A stretch of DNA of 64,000 bases from DATFYM01 sp035315065 (GTDB lineage: Bacteria; Acidobacteriota; Terriglobia; UBA7540). The translations under genes were made by a program, and so were the position numbers. Location: positions 1 to 64,000 of the forward strand of contig DATFYM010000125.1 in the NCBI GenBank assembly GCA_035315065.1, in the 5' to 3' direction. Under the pieces are notes generated by a model. That model worked only from the letters and a program-made list of their open reading frames with translations. It did no database searches and was not told where the DNA came from. This document shows positions 35,169 to 43,940 of this stretch, piece by piece. Each line of letters begins with the position of its first letter. Position 1 is the stretch's first letter.

Positions 35169-37259
35169 CTAATTCTTGCTCTTCAACTCCTCAAGTTGCT
35201 GCTTGAGCTTGGCTGCCTGGTCGGCGTCGAAGTCGCTGCCCACGGCAGTGGGCCACTCCTTCAGGGCGCGCTCCCATGCCTGCTCGGCCTGCTGGCGTTT
35301 ACCCATCTGCAAGTACAGATGACCCAGGTGTTCCAGGATGGTGGGGTCGTCCTGGATCAGGTGAGCCGCCTTTTCCAGCGGCGGCGCCGCCAAGTCGGTA
35401 CGGTTCATTTTGAGGTAAGCCCAACCCAGGCTGTCCAGGTAAGCGCCGTTATTGGGTTCGAGCTGGACCGCCTTCTGGATGTACTTCACCGACTCTTCCA
35501 GGCGCACGCCGCGGTCCGCCAGCATGTAGCCGAGGTAATTGGAGGCGGCGGCGTTGAGAGGATCGGCGTCCAGCACCTTTTTGAACTGCTGCTCGGCGAG
35601 ATCGTACTTCTTCTCGTGCTCATAAATGGAGCCCAGCAGGAAATAGGCGAACTTCTGGTCGTCGGGCTTCGAGCTCAGGGTGAGCGCCTTCTGCGCGGCG
35701 GCTTCCGCTTCGGGGAAGCGTTTGGCCTGGGAATAGACCTGCGCCAGAGCCCGGTAAACCTCAAGATCGTCATCGTCCGGCTTGCCCGTGATCAAGGCCT
35801 GGAGCTTCTGGGCGGCTTGGTCAACCTGCCCCTGCTCGCCAAGCATGGACGCCTCGATCAGATGGAGCGGGCGGTCGTCGGGATACTTGGCAAGGGCCGC
35901 CTCGGCCTCCTCAATCGCTTTTTTCGGCTGATGATCGAGGCGCAGCGTTTCCACGATCAGCCCTTCGGCGCGGGGCTCCTCACTCTTGCCAAGGGTGGCA
36001 ATCTGTTTGAAGGTCGCGATGGCCTGATCGTATTTTTCCTGGGTCCGGTAGATCGCCCCCAGCCGCTCCAGAAACACAGCGCGATTGCCGGCCTCGGAGG
36101 CAGTGTATTGCCCGTCCGGCTTCTCGACTTGCTTGAGGGCCCCTTGCACGAGCTGAATAGCGGTGTCGTCGTTTCCCGCCGCATCTTCCAGCACTGCCTC
36201 TTCGTAGGTTATTTCGAGGTTGTCCGATTGCAAGGACTTGGCGTGCTCCAGATTCTTGCGGGCTTCCTCGAAGTGGCCTTCCTCGCGGTCCAGGCGTCCC
36301 AGACGGAGATAGGCCGTGGCGCTGGTGGCGCTCTCGGGGTCCGCTTTCAGGATATGGGTCAGTTCCGAGCGAGCCTCCTCCAGTTTTCCCGCGCCTATCA
36401 GGGCTTCGGCATAGGCTTGGCGGATCTCCTCATTTTCCGAGTCTTGCTCCAGCGCCGATTTGTAAGCTTCAATGGCATGATCGTTGTCGTGAGTCTGGCT
36501 ATAGGCGTATCCCAGGAGGCCGAATACGGTGGAATCCCGCTCTTCATCAGGAATCTTAGTGAGAAGATCGATGGCCTGAGCGTAGTCTCCCTGATCAACG
36601 TAGAGCTGAGCGAGCTGGGCCATGGCCCCGTGTGAATCCGGGTCGGCGTTGAGGGCTTTCTTCAGGACTTCTTCGGCCTTGGCACCCTGGTTGTTCGCTT
36701 TGTAAAGCTTACCGAGAAGCAACCACGAATTGGTGTCCGAGGGATCGAGGCGCGTGACGGCTTCAAACTGATCGATAGCCTTGGCCAGGTTCTCCTTCAT
36801 CGTCTTCTCTGGCTGGTTGTCGCCGAGATAGCGGAAGTAGATCTGGGCCAGCAGCCGGTGCGCGTCCACTTCGTCCGGGTTTTCCTTGAGGACGGCCTGA
36901 GCTTCGCTGATCGCGTCGCCGGTGCGGCCGCTGCGCCAGTACAGCTCCGCCAACTCCACGCGCAGGAAGAGCGAATCCGGGTCGGCGGCCATCGCCTGCT
37001 TGTACTCGGAAATGGCCCGATCCAGGTCCTCGCTGCGATTCTGGAGCCCCGCCAGCTCCCGGTACCGCCGCGCCAGCATGTAGTGGTAGTACGCCATGGC
37101 ATGGTCAGGCGTCGAAGCCGCCGGCGCAGCCTGGTCCTGGCCGGCGGTGGAGACCGCCGCCGCCGGATTGTTCGCGGATGAGTTCTGGGCGAAGATGAGG
37201 CTTGCCCCAAACAAAAAAAGGCTGATACCAGCCCCGATTTTCCTGCCGATTCTTTCCAT
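35169..37259 (-). CDS. Secreted TPR-repeat protein
   Basis: 696 residues from ATG 37259. The longer form from 37322 lacks a ribosome site. A signal peptide is visible (KIGAGISLFLFGASLIFA). From about residue 55 to the end the protein is a series of tetratricopeptide repeats with the usual spacing (YxxxLxxxP...A motifs), at least fifteen. Such proteins act as scaffolds in envelope assembly or secretion. The specific role is unknown. Own promoter at 37328-37356. Confidence 0.85.
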   Translation of the reverse strand: MERIGRKIGAGISLFLFGASLIFAQNSSANNPAAAVSTAGQDQAAPAASTPDHAMAYYHYMLARRYRELAGLQNRSEDLDRAISEYKQAMAADPDSLFLRVELAELYWRSGRTGDAISEAQAVLKENPDEVDAHRLLAQIYFRYLGDNQPEKTMKENLAKAIDQFEAVTRLDPSDTNSWLLLGKLYKANNQGAKAEEVLKKALNADPDSHGAMAQLAQLYVDQGDYAQAIDLLTKIPDEERDSTVFGLLGYAYSQTHDNDHAIEAYKSALEQDSENEEIRQAYAEALIGAGKLEEARSELTHILKADPESATSATAYLRLGRLDREEGHFEEARKNLEHAKSLQSDNLEITYEEAVLEDAAGNDDTAIQLVQGALKQVEKPDGQYTASEAGNRAVFLERLGAIYRTQEKYDQAIATFKQIATLGKSEEPRAEGLIVETLRLDHQPKKAIEEAEAALAKYPDDRPLHLIEASMLGEQGQVDQAAQKLQALITGKPDDDDLEVYRALAQVYSQAKRFPEAEAAAQKALTLSSKPDDQKFAYFLLGSIYEHEKKYDLAEQQFKKVLDADPLNAAASNYLGYMLADRGVRLEESVKYIQKAVQLEPNNGAYLDSLGWAYLKMNRTDLAAPPLEKAAHLIQDDPTILEHLGHLYLQMGKRQQAEQAWERALKEWPTAVGSDFDADQAAKLKQQLEELKSKN

Positions 37260-37327
37260 AAACCCTTCTATTTGCATGCGACGCAAGCGTCCCTGCGGCC
37301 ACTGAGCCCAAACGTTAGACATTTATG

Positions 37328-37356
37328 ATTATGGCACATGCAAGGAGTGGTGTAAA
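37328..37356 (-). promoter_or_regulatory. Promoter of the TPR gene
   Basis: Minus strand TTTACA (37356-37351), a 17-nt spacer and CATAAT (37333-37328). Confidence 0.55.
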
Positions 37357-37423
37357 GCTCGTGTTTCCTATAACCGACAGCCTGGACCACAAGGGCCATA
37401 CCATACCAAACCAAGCGAGACGC

Positions 37424-37452
37424 TTGACGCCCGGCGTCCCAACAAGTAGAGT
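37424..37452 (+). promoter_or_regulatory. Candidate promoter of the hicB remnant
   Basis: TTGACG (37424-37429), a 17-nt spacer and TAGAGT (37447-37452), ending 11 bases before ATG 37464. Confidence 0.35.
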
Positions 37453-37463
37453 GGCTGGCGACC

Positions 37464-37666
37464 ATGACGAGAATCATCCAGGTGCATATTTTCAAGGGCG
37501 AAAAACAATACGTGGCGGAGTGCCTAGACCTCCCCGTCGTCACACAGGGAAAGACACTCGATGAATTGGCACAGAATCTGCGCTCGCGCTCCATTTGGAG
37601 GGAGAGGATTTGGCGCTGTGGAAAAATCGGTTCCGGCCGCGGATCAACACGGATTGGCACGGATAA
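37464..37666 (+). pseudogene. Frameshifted HicB-like antitoxin
   Basis: The first 40 residues (MTRIIQVHIFKGEKQYVAEC, then LDLPVVTQGKTLDELAQNLR) are a HicB/UPF0150 N-terminus. After NLR the frame changes, while the +2 frame continues LALHLEGEDLALWKN, the normal continuation. An indel that is not a multiple of three, near 37583-37586, explains this. The shifted frame stops at TAA 37664 inside a repeat element. No HicA toxin is adjacent. Confidence 0.6.
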
Positions 37667-37708
37667 GTCTTGTTGTTTGATCCGCGCGAATCCGTGCTGA
37701 TCTGCGGC
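37636..37708. repeat. Inverted word element, ACGGATTGGC type (about 10-nt words)
   Basis: Arms CGCGGATCAACACGGATTGG (37639-37665) and ATCCGCGCGAATCCGTGCTG (37680-37707), imperfectly complementary. Confidence 0.7.
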
Positions 37709-37785
37709 TTCGAGTTTCTTCACACCTTCTTGTACCCAGGGCTACTTTCTGCCGCCGCTCCGCAGCTCACCCACAGTCAAGAACC

Positions 37786-38775
37786 TTACTCGACGTGAAT
37801 ATTTCCCGACCCGGTACGGAGGTCCATGGCGACACCGCCCCCGCCCACCTTGCCGCGCAGTTCGCCGCGGCGAATAGTGCCCTGAACCGTCAGGGGCTGA
37901 TCGACGGTGACGTGGCCGGAGCTGGTTTGGGCGTAAAGGTCGAAGCCGCTGCCCGACGGCACCCGGACATCAATGGGTCCCGAACCGGCGTGCAGGGTCC
38001 ACTCGCCCGTGGCCTCGCCTTCGGCCGTGATGCCGCCGCTGCCGGTGTGGGCGCGCAACGATCCGTGCACGCCGCGCACTTCGATACCTCCGGAGCCGGT
38101 CTCCACCTCCACCCGACCCGCTGCCACTTCTTCCAGTTTCACCCTGCCGCTGCCCGTGGTCGCCGTGAAATTGCCGGCAACTCCCGTGGCCTCGATGGAA
38201 CCGCTCCCGGTCTCCAGGTGGACGTCACCCTTCACCGATTCCACCCGCACATCGCCCGATCCGGTTTTTGCATGTAACTCGTCGCCGAGATTGGTGAGGT
38301 GCAAACTGCCGGAACCGCTCGTCGCTTTAACCGGTCCCTTCACACCATCCACGCTGACGCTGCCGGAGCCGGTCTCCGAGCGCAGCCGCGTTTCCCGCGG
38401 CACCACCAGTTCGTAGCTGATGGAAATGTTGTGGCGCAAGTGGTCGTCTTCGATACGCCCAATGCGGATGAAGTCGCCGCTCTGCCCACTCTGTTCAATG
38501 GGCGGGTCCTTTTCCAGCCGCCGGACCCTTTCCTCGGCGCTTGCACTATCCCAATCATGGCTCGCCTTGATGGTCCCGTGGACGCGCACCGTCGAGGAAT
38601 CGCCGGTACGGACCTCGATGTGGCCGGAGCCCGTGGTCACTTCGATTTCCACCGGGCCCGTCACTTTCAAGCTGCGGTCGAAAGACCCCTCCGCCGCCTG
38701 CATTCGCGCCGCGACGGCAAAAGGCAGCATGGCCATCGCCAGAATCGCAATTCCATAACGCAACCAAGTTCTCAC
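37786..38775 (-). CDS. DUF4097 putative adhesin/beta-helix protein A
   Basis: 329 residues from GTG 38775 after AAGGAG. Signal peptide (YGIAILAMAMLPFAVAARMQAA). The rest is a run of 15-20-residue strands with TGSG turns (about ten, such as VTTGSGHIEVRTGD), typical of DUF4097 beta-solenoids found outside the inner membrane. It is a paralogue of the next gene upstream (38994-39875) and probably arose by tandem duplication. Substrate or partner unknown. Confidence 0.8.
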   Translation of the reverse strand: MRTWLRYGIAILAMAMLPFAVAARMQAAEGSFDRSLKVTGPVEIEVTTGSGHIEVRTGDSSTVRVHGTIKASHDWDSASAEERVRRLEKDPPIEQSGQSGDFIRIGRIEDDHLRHNISISYELVVPRETRLRSETGSGSVSVDGVKGPVKATSGSGSLHLTNLGDELHAKTGSGDVRVESVKGDVHLETGSGSIEATGVAGNFTATTGSGRVKLEEVAAGRVEVETGSGGIEVRGVHGSLRAHTGSGGITAEGEATGEWTLHAGSGPIDVRVPSGSGFDLYAQTSSGHVTVDQPLTVQGTIRRGELRGKVGGGGVAMDLRTGSGNIHVE

Positions 38776-38802
38776 CTTTTTTCTCCTTGTCGAGCTGGTA
38801 GC

Positions 38803-38992
<190 letters not shown>

Positions 38993-38993
38993 G

Positions 38994-39875
38994 TCACTGA
39001 ATATTGATGTCTCCGGAGCCGGTGGTCATTTCCAGGCGCACGCCGCCGCCGCGGACTTTGCCGTGTAACTCGCCGTGGCCCATTGTGCCTTGGGCCTCCA
39101 CGGGCAACCCGGTGGAAATGTCGCCTGAGTTCGTGTGGGCGTCCAGTTCAAAGCCCACGCCATCCGGCACCTTCACCGTCACCCCGCCGGAACCAGTGTG
39201 AAGCACCCAGTCGCCAGTGGGCGCGCCCTCCGCGTCGATCTCACCGCTGCCGGTCCGCACATGCAGCGCCGCGCGCAGATCGCGAAGCTGCACGTCCCCG
39301 GAGCCGGTCTCGATCTCCACCCGCTCGCCGGTGATCCCTTCGAACTTGGCGTCGCCGCTGCCGGTGTGGATGCGGACACTCCCTTTGACGTCGTGGACCT
39401 TCACATCGCCGGAGCCGCTGTGGGCCTCCAGCGACCCGTGGGTCCCTTCCACGCTCAAATCGCCGGATCCCGACTGCGCGTTGAGAGAAGTCTCCACAGG
39501 AACTTCCATGTCGTAATCGATAGAGATGTTGCGTCGCAACTCCGGCTGCTCGAGGTGGCCCACGCGGATGTGGTTCCCATCCTGCTCCACCGGTGGGTGC
39601 GCCTCGATCGCACGGACCCTTGACTCCAAATCCGACCCTCCGTCCTTCCAATTGTAGTGGCCTTGAATCTTGGCTCGGATCACAACCTTGCCGCTCTCGC
39701 CGGGGCGCACGCTAATGTCGCCGGACCCGGTGCTGACATCCAAATCGACCGCCCCGCTCACCGTCAGAGTGCGGGTAAACGAACCCCTCACCACGTCCTG
39801 ATCGGTCGCACTCAGCGTGGCCGCAACCACCGCCATGGCTACAACCGTCATGCCAAATCGCAAACTGAGCTTCAT
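38994..39875 (-). CDS. DUF4097 putative adhesin/beta-helix protein B
   Basis: 293 residues from ATG 39875 behind AAGGAGG. Signal peptide (LRFGMTVVAMAVVAATLSA). The same TGSGD turns as its neighbour, and the same internal motif ERVRRLEKDPPIEQ/SRVRAIEAHPPVEQ near residue 75. Likely exported. Forms a pair with protein A. Confidence 0.8.
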   Translation of the reverse strand: MKLSLRFGMTVVAMAVVAATLSATDQDVVRGSFTRTLTVSGAVDLDVSTGSGDISVRPGESGKVVIRAKIQGHYNWKDGGSDLESRVRAIEAHPPVEQDGNHIRVGHLEQPELRRNISIDYDMEVPVETSLNAQSGSGDLSVEGTHGSLEAHSGSGDVKVHDVKGSVRIHTGSGDAKFEGITGERVEIETGSGDVQLRDLRAALHVRTGSGEIDAEGAPTGDWVLHTGSGGVTVKVPDGVGFELDAHTNSGDISTGLPVEAQGTMGHGELHGKVRGGGVRLEMTTGSGDINIQ

Positions 39876-39904
39876 CCTCGTCCTCCTTGGAAAGTCCCCA
39901 GCCA

Positions 39905-39995
39905 TTTTGGATTTTCGATTTTGGATTTTGGATTGAAGAAAGGAACGTCCTTGATCGTTCTAGGCCGCTTAAACCCAAAACCCGAAATGGCTGAT
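39905..39995. repeat. Heptamer words TTTTGGA with a weak right arm
   Basis: Four TTTTGGA/TTTTCGA words at 39906-39933. The right part 39970-39990 (AACCCAAAACCCGAAATGG) is only loosely complementary. Confidence 0.5.
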
Positions 39996-40077
39996 CTCCT
40001 GACTCCGTCGTCTGATTTCATCACTGTGCTTTTCTACCCTCCTATACGTATGAGACTCGCCTCGGGTTCACTCGTTA

Positions 40078-40218
40078 GCAGCCTTAGCCACCAACCCTCA
40101 GCCATCACCAAGGAACGATCAGCAATCAGCCCTCAGCCGTCAGCGAGCAAGACCGTCATCAGTCGGTAGTTTCTTGTTCTTGCTGATAGCTGACGGCTGA
40201 AAGCTGATGGCTGAGAGC
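40078..40218. repeat. Inverted heptamer element, TCAGCCC type
   Basis: Left words CAGCCAT, CAGCAAT, CAGCCCT, CAGCCGT, CAGCGAG (40085-40148). Right arm 40180-40217 (GCTGATAGCTGACGGCTGAA). A 25-nt stretch (40176-40200) is identical, inverted, to 61862-61886. Confidence 0.75.
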
Positions 40219-40219
40219 C

Positions 40220-41482
40220 TTACTCGTAGCGCAGTGCCGCAATCGGATCGAGCCGCGCGGCCTTCAGCGCCGGCCACAGGCCGAAAAACAGGCCGACGCC
40301 GGTGGCGACCACGAATCCGGTTACGATGGACCAAAGGGGAACGGTGGAAGGGAGGTCCGGAACCAGCGTGCGAATCAGGAAGCTGATGAGCCAGCCCAGA
40401 GCGATCCCCATGACACCACCCGAGCCGGTCAGCGTGATGGCTTCCAGCAGGAATTGCCAGGTGATGTCGCTGCGGCGCGCACCGATGGCTTTGCGGACAC
40501 CGATCTCGCGGGTGCGCTCGGTGACCGAGACCAGCATGATGTTCATCACCCCGATGCCTCCCACCAGCAGGCCGATGGAGGAGATCACCACCATCACCAG
40601 CGCCACCGTGCTGATGACTTCGCGAAACTGGGTGATGAGGGACTCGGCGGTGGCGACGCCGAAGTTATCGGGCTCCGACGGCTTCACGTGGCGGCGGCGG
40701 CGCAGCACTCCCCGCACCTCGTCCTCCGCCTGGTCCAATTTTCCACGGGAGGCCAGCACGATGATGAAGTTGTCTTTGGCTTCGGGATAGATCTTCTTGA
40801 AGGTCCAGTAAGGGACCATAACGTCGCGGTCATCGGGGTTATCGCCGACAAGCCCCTTGAACTTGTCGAAGGTCCCCACCACTTCAAAGGCATGTCCGTT
40901 GATCAGGATGCTCCTGCCCACCGGGTCTTCGTTCTTGAACAGCCTGTCGACCACGGTGAAGGCAATCACCGCTACGTCGCGGCGGTGAATGTCGTCGGCG
41001 TCGGTGAAAAAACGCCCGTCGGCGAGCGGCGCATTGGCGGTCTTCAGGTAGTTGGCCGTAACCCCCAGGAATTGGGCGTCGGACATGTCGTGGCCCTTAT
41101 AGTGAACGGTGGTGGGCGACAAGCCACCAAAATCGTTTATTTGCAGGAGGAGAGCGGCGGATACTTCGTCCACCGCGGGGCATTGCTCCTTGATGGCCAT
41201 GGCGTCGTCGTAAGTGAGCGGCTTGCGCATTCGCTCTTCTTTCGTCAATCGCAGGCGCGCGCCAAACTGCAGCTTGTAGACCCAGAGCGCATTGGTGCCG
41301 AACTGTTCCATCGTCTGCACTATCCGGGAGTCGAGCCCGGCGATAATGGAGGCGACGGCGATGACGGTGGTGGTGCCGATAAGCACGCCCAGCACAGTGA
41401 GAAACGATCGAAACTTGTGAGTGCGCAGCGTATCGAGCGCCAACAGCAGGTTCTCGCGCACGCTGTGCCAATAAGTAGCCAT
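40220..41482 (-). CDS. MacB-like ABC transporter permease A
   Basis: 420 residues: one N-terminal transmembrane helix (residues 20-45), a periplasmic MacB core domain (about 45-260) and an FtsX-type permease domain with three helices. The end, PALKAARLDPIAALRYE, is diagnostic. No ATPase gene is nearby, so the energising subunit is encoded elsewhere. Paired with permease B. Substrate unknown. Confidence 0.85.
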   Translation of the reverse strand: MATYWHSVRENLLLALDTLRTHKFRSFLTVLGVLIGTTTVIAVASIIAGLDSRIVQTMEQFGTNALWVYKLQFGARLRLTKEERMRKPLTYDDAMAIKEQCPAVDEVSAALLLQINDFGGLSPTTVHYKGHDMSDAQFLGVTANYLKTANAPLADGRFFTDADDIHRRDVAVIAFTVVDRLFKNEDPVGRSILINGHAFEVVGTFDKFKGLVGDNPDDRDVMVPYWTFKKIYPEAKDNFIIVLASRGKLDQAEDEVRGVLRRRRHVKPSEPDNFGVATAESLITQFREVISTVALVMVVISSIGLLVGGIGVMNIMLVSVTERTREIGVRKAIGARRSDITWQFLLEAITLTGSGGVMGIALGWLISFLIRTLVPDLPSTVPLWSIVTGFVVATGVGLFFGLWPALKAARLDPIAALRYE

Positions 41483-41499
41483 CTGATTTCCTAATCTTG

Positions 41500-41637
<138 letters not shown>

Positions 41638-41640
<3 letters not shown>

Positions 41641-42936
41641 CTTCTCCGCCCGTAGCGCCTGGATAGGATCGAGCTTAGCCGCCTGCCGCGCCGGGTAGAT
41701 GCCGAAGAAGAGACCCACGAAGGTGGAAAGCATGATCCCCACCACCACCGCGCTCACCGGGACGGTGGCGGTGAAGACGACTGCCACTAAGCGCGCGATG
41801 AGATAGGCGAGAAGCACGCCCGCCACGCCGCCGGTGCACGCCAGCACCGCCGCCTCGATCACAAATTGCCACAGGACGTCGCGCTGCCGCGCCCCCAGCG
41901 ATTTACGAATGCCGATCTCGTGCGTGCGCTCGGTGACCGTGGCCAGCATGATGTTCATGATCACGATCCCGCCCACCACCATGAACACCGCCACGATGCC
42001 GATGGTGACGGAAAAGATGGTGCTGGTAAGGCTCTGCCAGGCACTCATCAAGGTGTCGGAAGCGTTGATGCCGAAGGTATCGTCCTCGCGATAGGGCACG
42101 TGACGGCGGGAGCGCATCAGGGTGCGGACGGCATCCTCGATCTCCAGCATGGCCTTCTGGTCGGGCGCCTTGATGAAAACCATGATCTCCGGACGCCCCA
42201 CGAAGAGGTTCCGAAAGGTGTTGATAGGAATCCAGACGAAATTGTCCTGACTGATGCCCAGCGTGGAGCCGATCTTCTCCGCCACGCCGATGACGCGAAA
42301 GGTCTGCCCGCCCACCCACAATTCCTTGTCCAGCGGGTCGACGCCCGGAAAGAGTTTTTCCACAATGTCCTGCCCGATGAAGCAGACCCGCGCGCGGTGG
42401 TCGTTGTCCTGGTCCGAGAGGTAGCGGCCGACCTGCACCTTCTCCCTCCCGATATCCGCGTGGCTGGGGGTGATGGCCATGAATGTCACCTCGTCGATAA
42501 CGTGACCGCGGAAGCGCGCTTCGGGTCCGGACTGAAGTTGCGTGAGGGCGCTCATCGCCTGGTAGCCTGGGAGGTTGTCGCGGAGGAACTCGTAGTCCTC
42601 CATGCGAATGGGCCGGTTCCGCCGCATCGCCTTAATCACTTCGTCGTAGCTCTGCGCCCACTTGAACTGGTGTAGCACGAAGGTGTTGGCGCCCAGGTTG
42701 GCGATGTGAGTGGCGATGTAGAGGTTCATGCCGTTCACCACCGACATCACCACGATCAGCGTGGTGGTGGCGATCACCACTCCCAGTAGGGTGAGGAACG
42801 ACCGCAGCTTATGGGTGCGCAACTCTTCGATGGCGATGAAGAAAGCTTCGCGCGCGGTGATCCACAGGCCGGCCCGCTGCTGCACCTTCGTCTGCGATTT
42901 GGAGATACCTACCTGAGCCTGGCTGAAAACCGCCAT
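41638..42936 (-). CDS. MacB-like ABC transporter permease B
   Basis: 432 residues from ATG 42936 (GGGGTAG upstream). The same layout as permease A: a first helix around 45-65 (RSFLTLLGVVIATTTLIVVMS), the MacB core, FtsX helices and the closing PARQAAKLDPIQALRAEK. The two proteins probably form one heterodimeric permease. Confidence 0.85.
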
Positions 42937-43175
42937 ACTAACTACCCCACCCCCTCGGCGCTGGATGGAGCCCGGTTCCGCCCATGCCGACAATCTCCGG
43001 CCTAATGCTCTTTAGCCTGAGATCGGAGCTCTCGAGGAGCACAACTTATACTACGAGCTTGCCACTCCGGTGTTACGCCCGTCAAGGGGGAGCTGGAGGG
43101 CAGGTTCGGGACATAGAGGTGAGACGCAGTCCCGCGCTACGTCTGCGCCTGTAGCAGGAGGGAACTCAATTGCGA

Positions 43176-43637
43176 CTATCGACTGAACGCCAGGGGTCCG
43201 GTTCCGGTGATGTAGTTCTCAAGCTGGGAGATGGTGTGTTCCTGTTCCGAGATTATCCATTTCACCAGATCACCGATCGACACAATACCGACGACGTTGC
43301 CCTGCTCAACGACCGGAAGATGACGGATGCGCTTGTCCGTCATAATCCTCATGGATTCTTCAATGGTATCCTGCGGAGTCGCGGAAATCACGGGGCTCGT
43401 CATGATTTCACCGACCTCGGTGTCCTTGGAGGACCTTCCTTTGAGAATGACTTTGCGCGCATAATCACGCTCGGATACGATCCCCACCAGTTGGCCTTCT
43501 GAGACTACCAACAGCGCCCCGACCCCCTTGTCAGCCATCATTTCAATCGCGTCATAGAGCAAGGTGGAAGGGCTTACGGACCAGACTTGGGCGCCCTTAG
43601 TCCTCAAGATCGAGCTGAGTGTGTCAACTACTCTCAT
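43176..43637 (-). CDS. Two-CBS-domain protein
   Basis: 153 residues from ATG 43637. Two CBS modules (about 10-65 and 75-130), with GVGALLVVSEGQLVGIVSERDYARK and IRHLPVVEQGNVVGIVSIGDLV as adenosyl-ligand strands. Stand-alone CBS pairs sense adenine nucleotides and regulate other enzymes. The target is not evident from neighbours. Confidence 0.85.
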   Translation of the reverse strand: MRVVDTLSSILRTKGAQVWSVSPSTLLYDAIEMMADKGVGALLVVSEGQLVGIVSERDYARKVILKGRSSKDTEVGEIMTSPVISATPQDTIEESMRIMTDKRIRHLPVVEQGNVVGIVSIGDLVKWIISEQEHTISQLENYITGTGPLAFSR

Positions 43638-43766
43638 GATCTTCAGCGCACACGTCGAGAGTGCACGCAATCCTCCTTGGCTGGATTTACCCAACAGTCA
43701 CTTGACCTGCACAGAGTACCATCGGTCCGGAACGAGATCAATAGGGAGAATAGGAGCGTCCCAATC

Positions 43767-43925
43767 TGGCCTGGGAGTGCGGCGTCCTGCCCGCTCTTCA
43801 AAGAGTGGCGAGTGGTTAGTGGCCAGTGGCGAGCAAGAGCATGCTGCCGTTCTTTCTAGCCACTAACCACTCGCCACCGGCGCCACCAGCCACTTCTTAA
43901 GAGCGGGCGGGACGCCCGCGCTCCC
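43767..43925. repeat. Composite nested inverted element, GCGTCCtGCCCGC outside, AGTGGCG inside
   Basis: Outer arms 43767-43803 (GGCCTGGGAG...GCCCGCTCTT) and 43897-43931 (AAGAGCGGGCGGGACGCC ... CTCCCAGGCC). Inner arms GAGTGGCGAGTGGTTAGTGG (43803-43833) and AGCCACTAACCACTCGCCAC (43857-43880). Confidence 0.8.
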
Positions 43926-43940
43926 AGGCCGAGGGCTTCG

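Noticed and set aside
35196..36635. 479-codon plus-strand open frame opposite the TPR gene
   Set aside because: The TPR repeats on the minus strand are unmistakable. The plus frame is an artefact of their periodicity.
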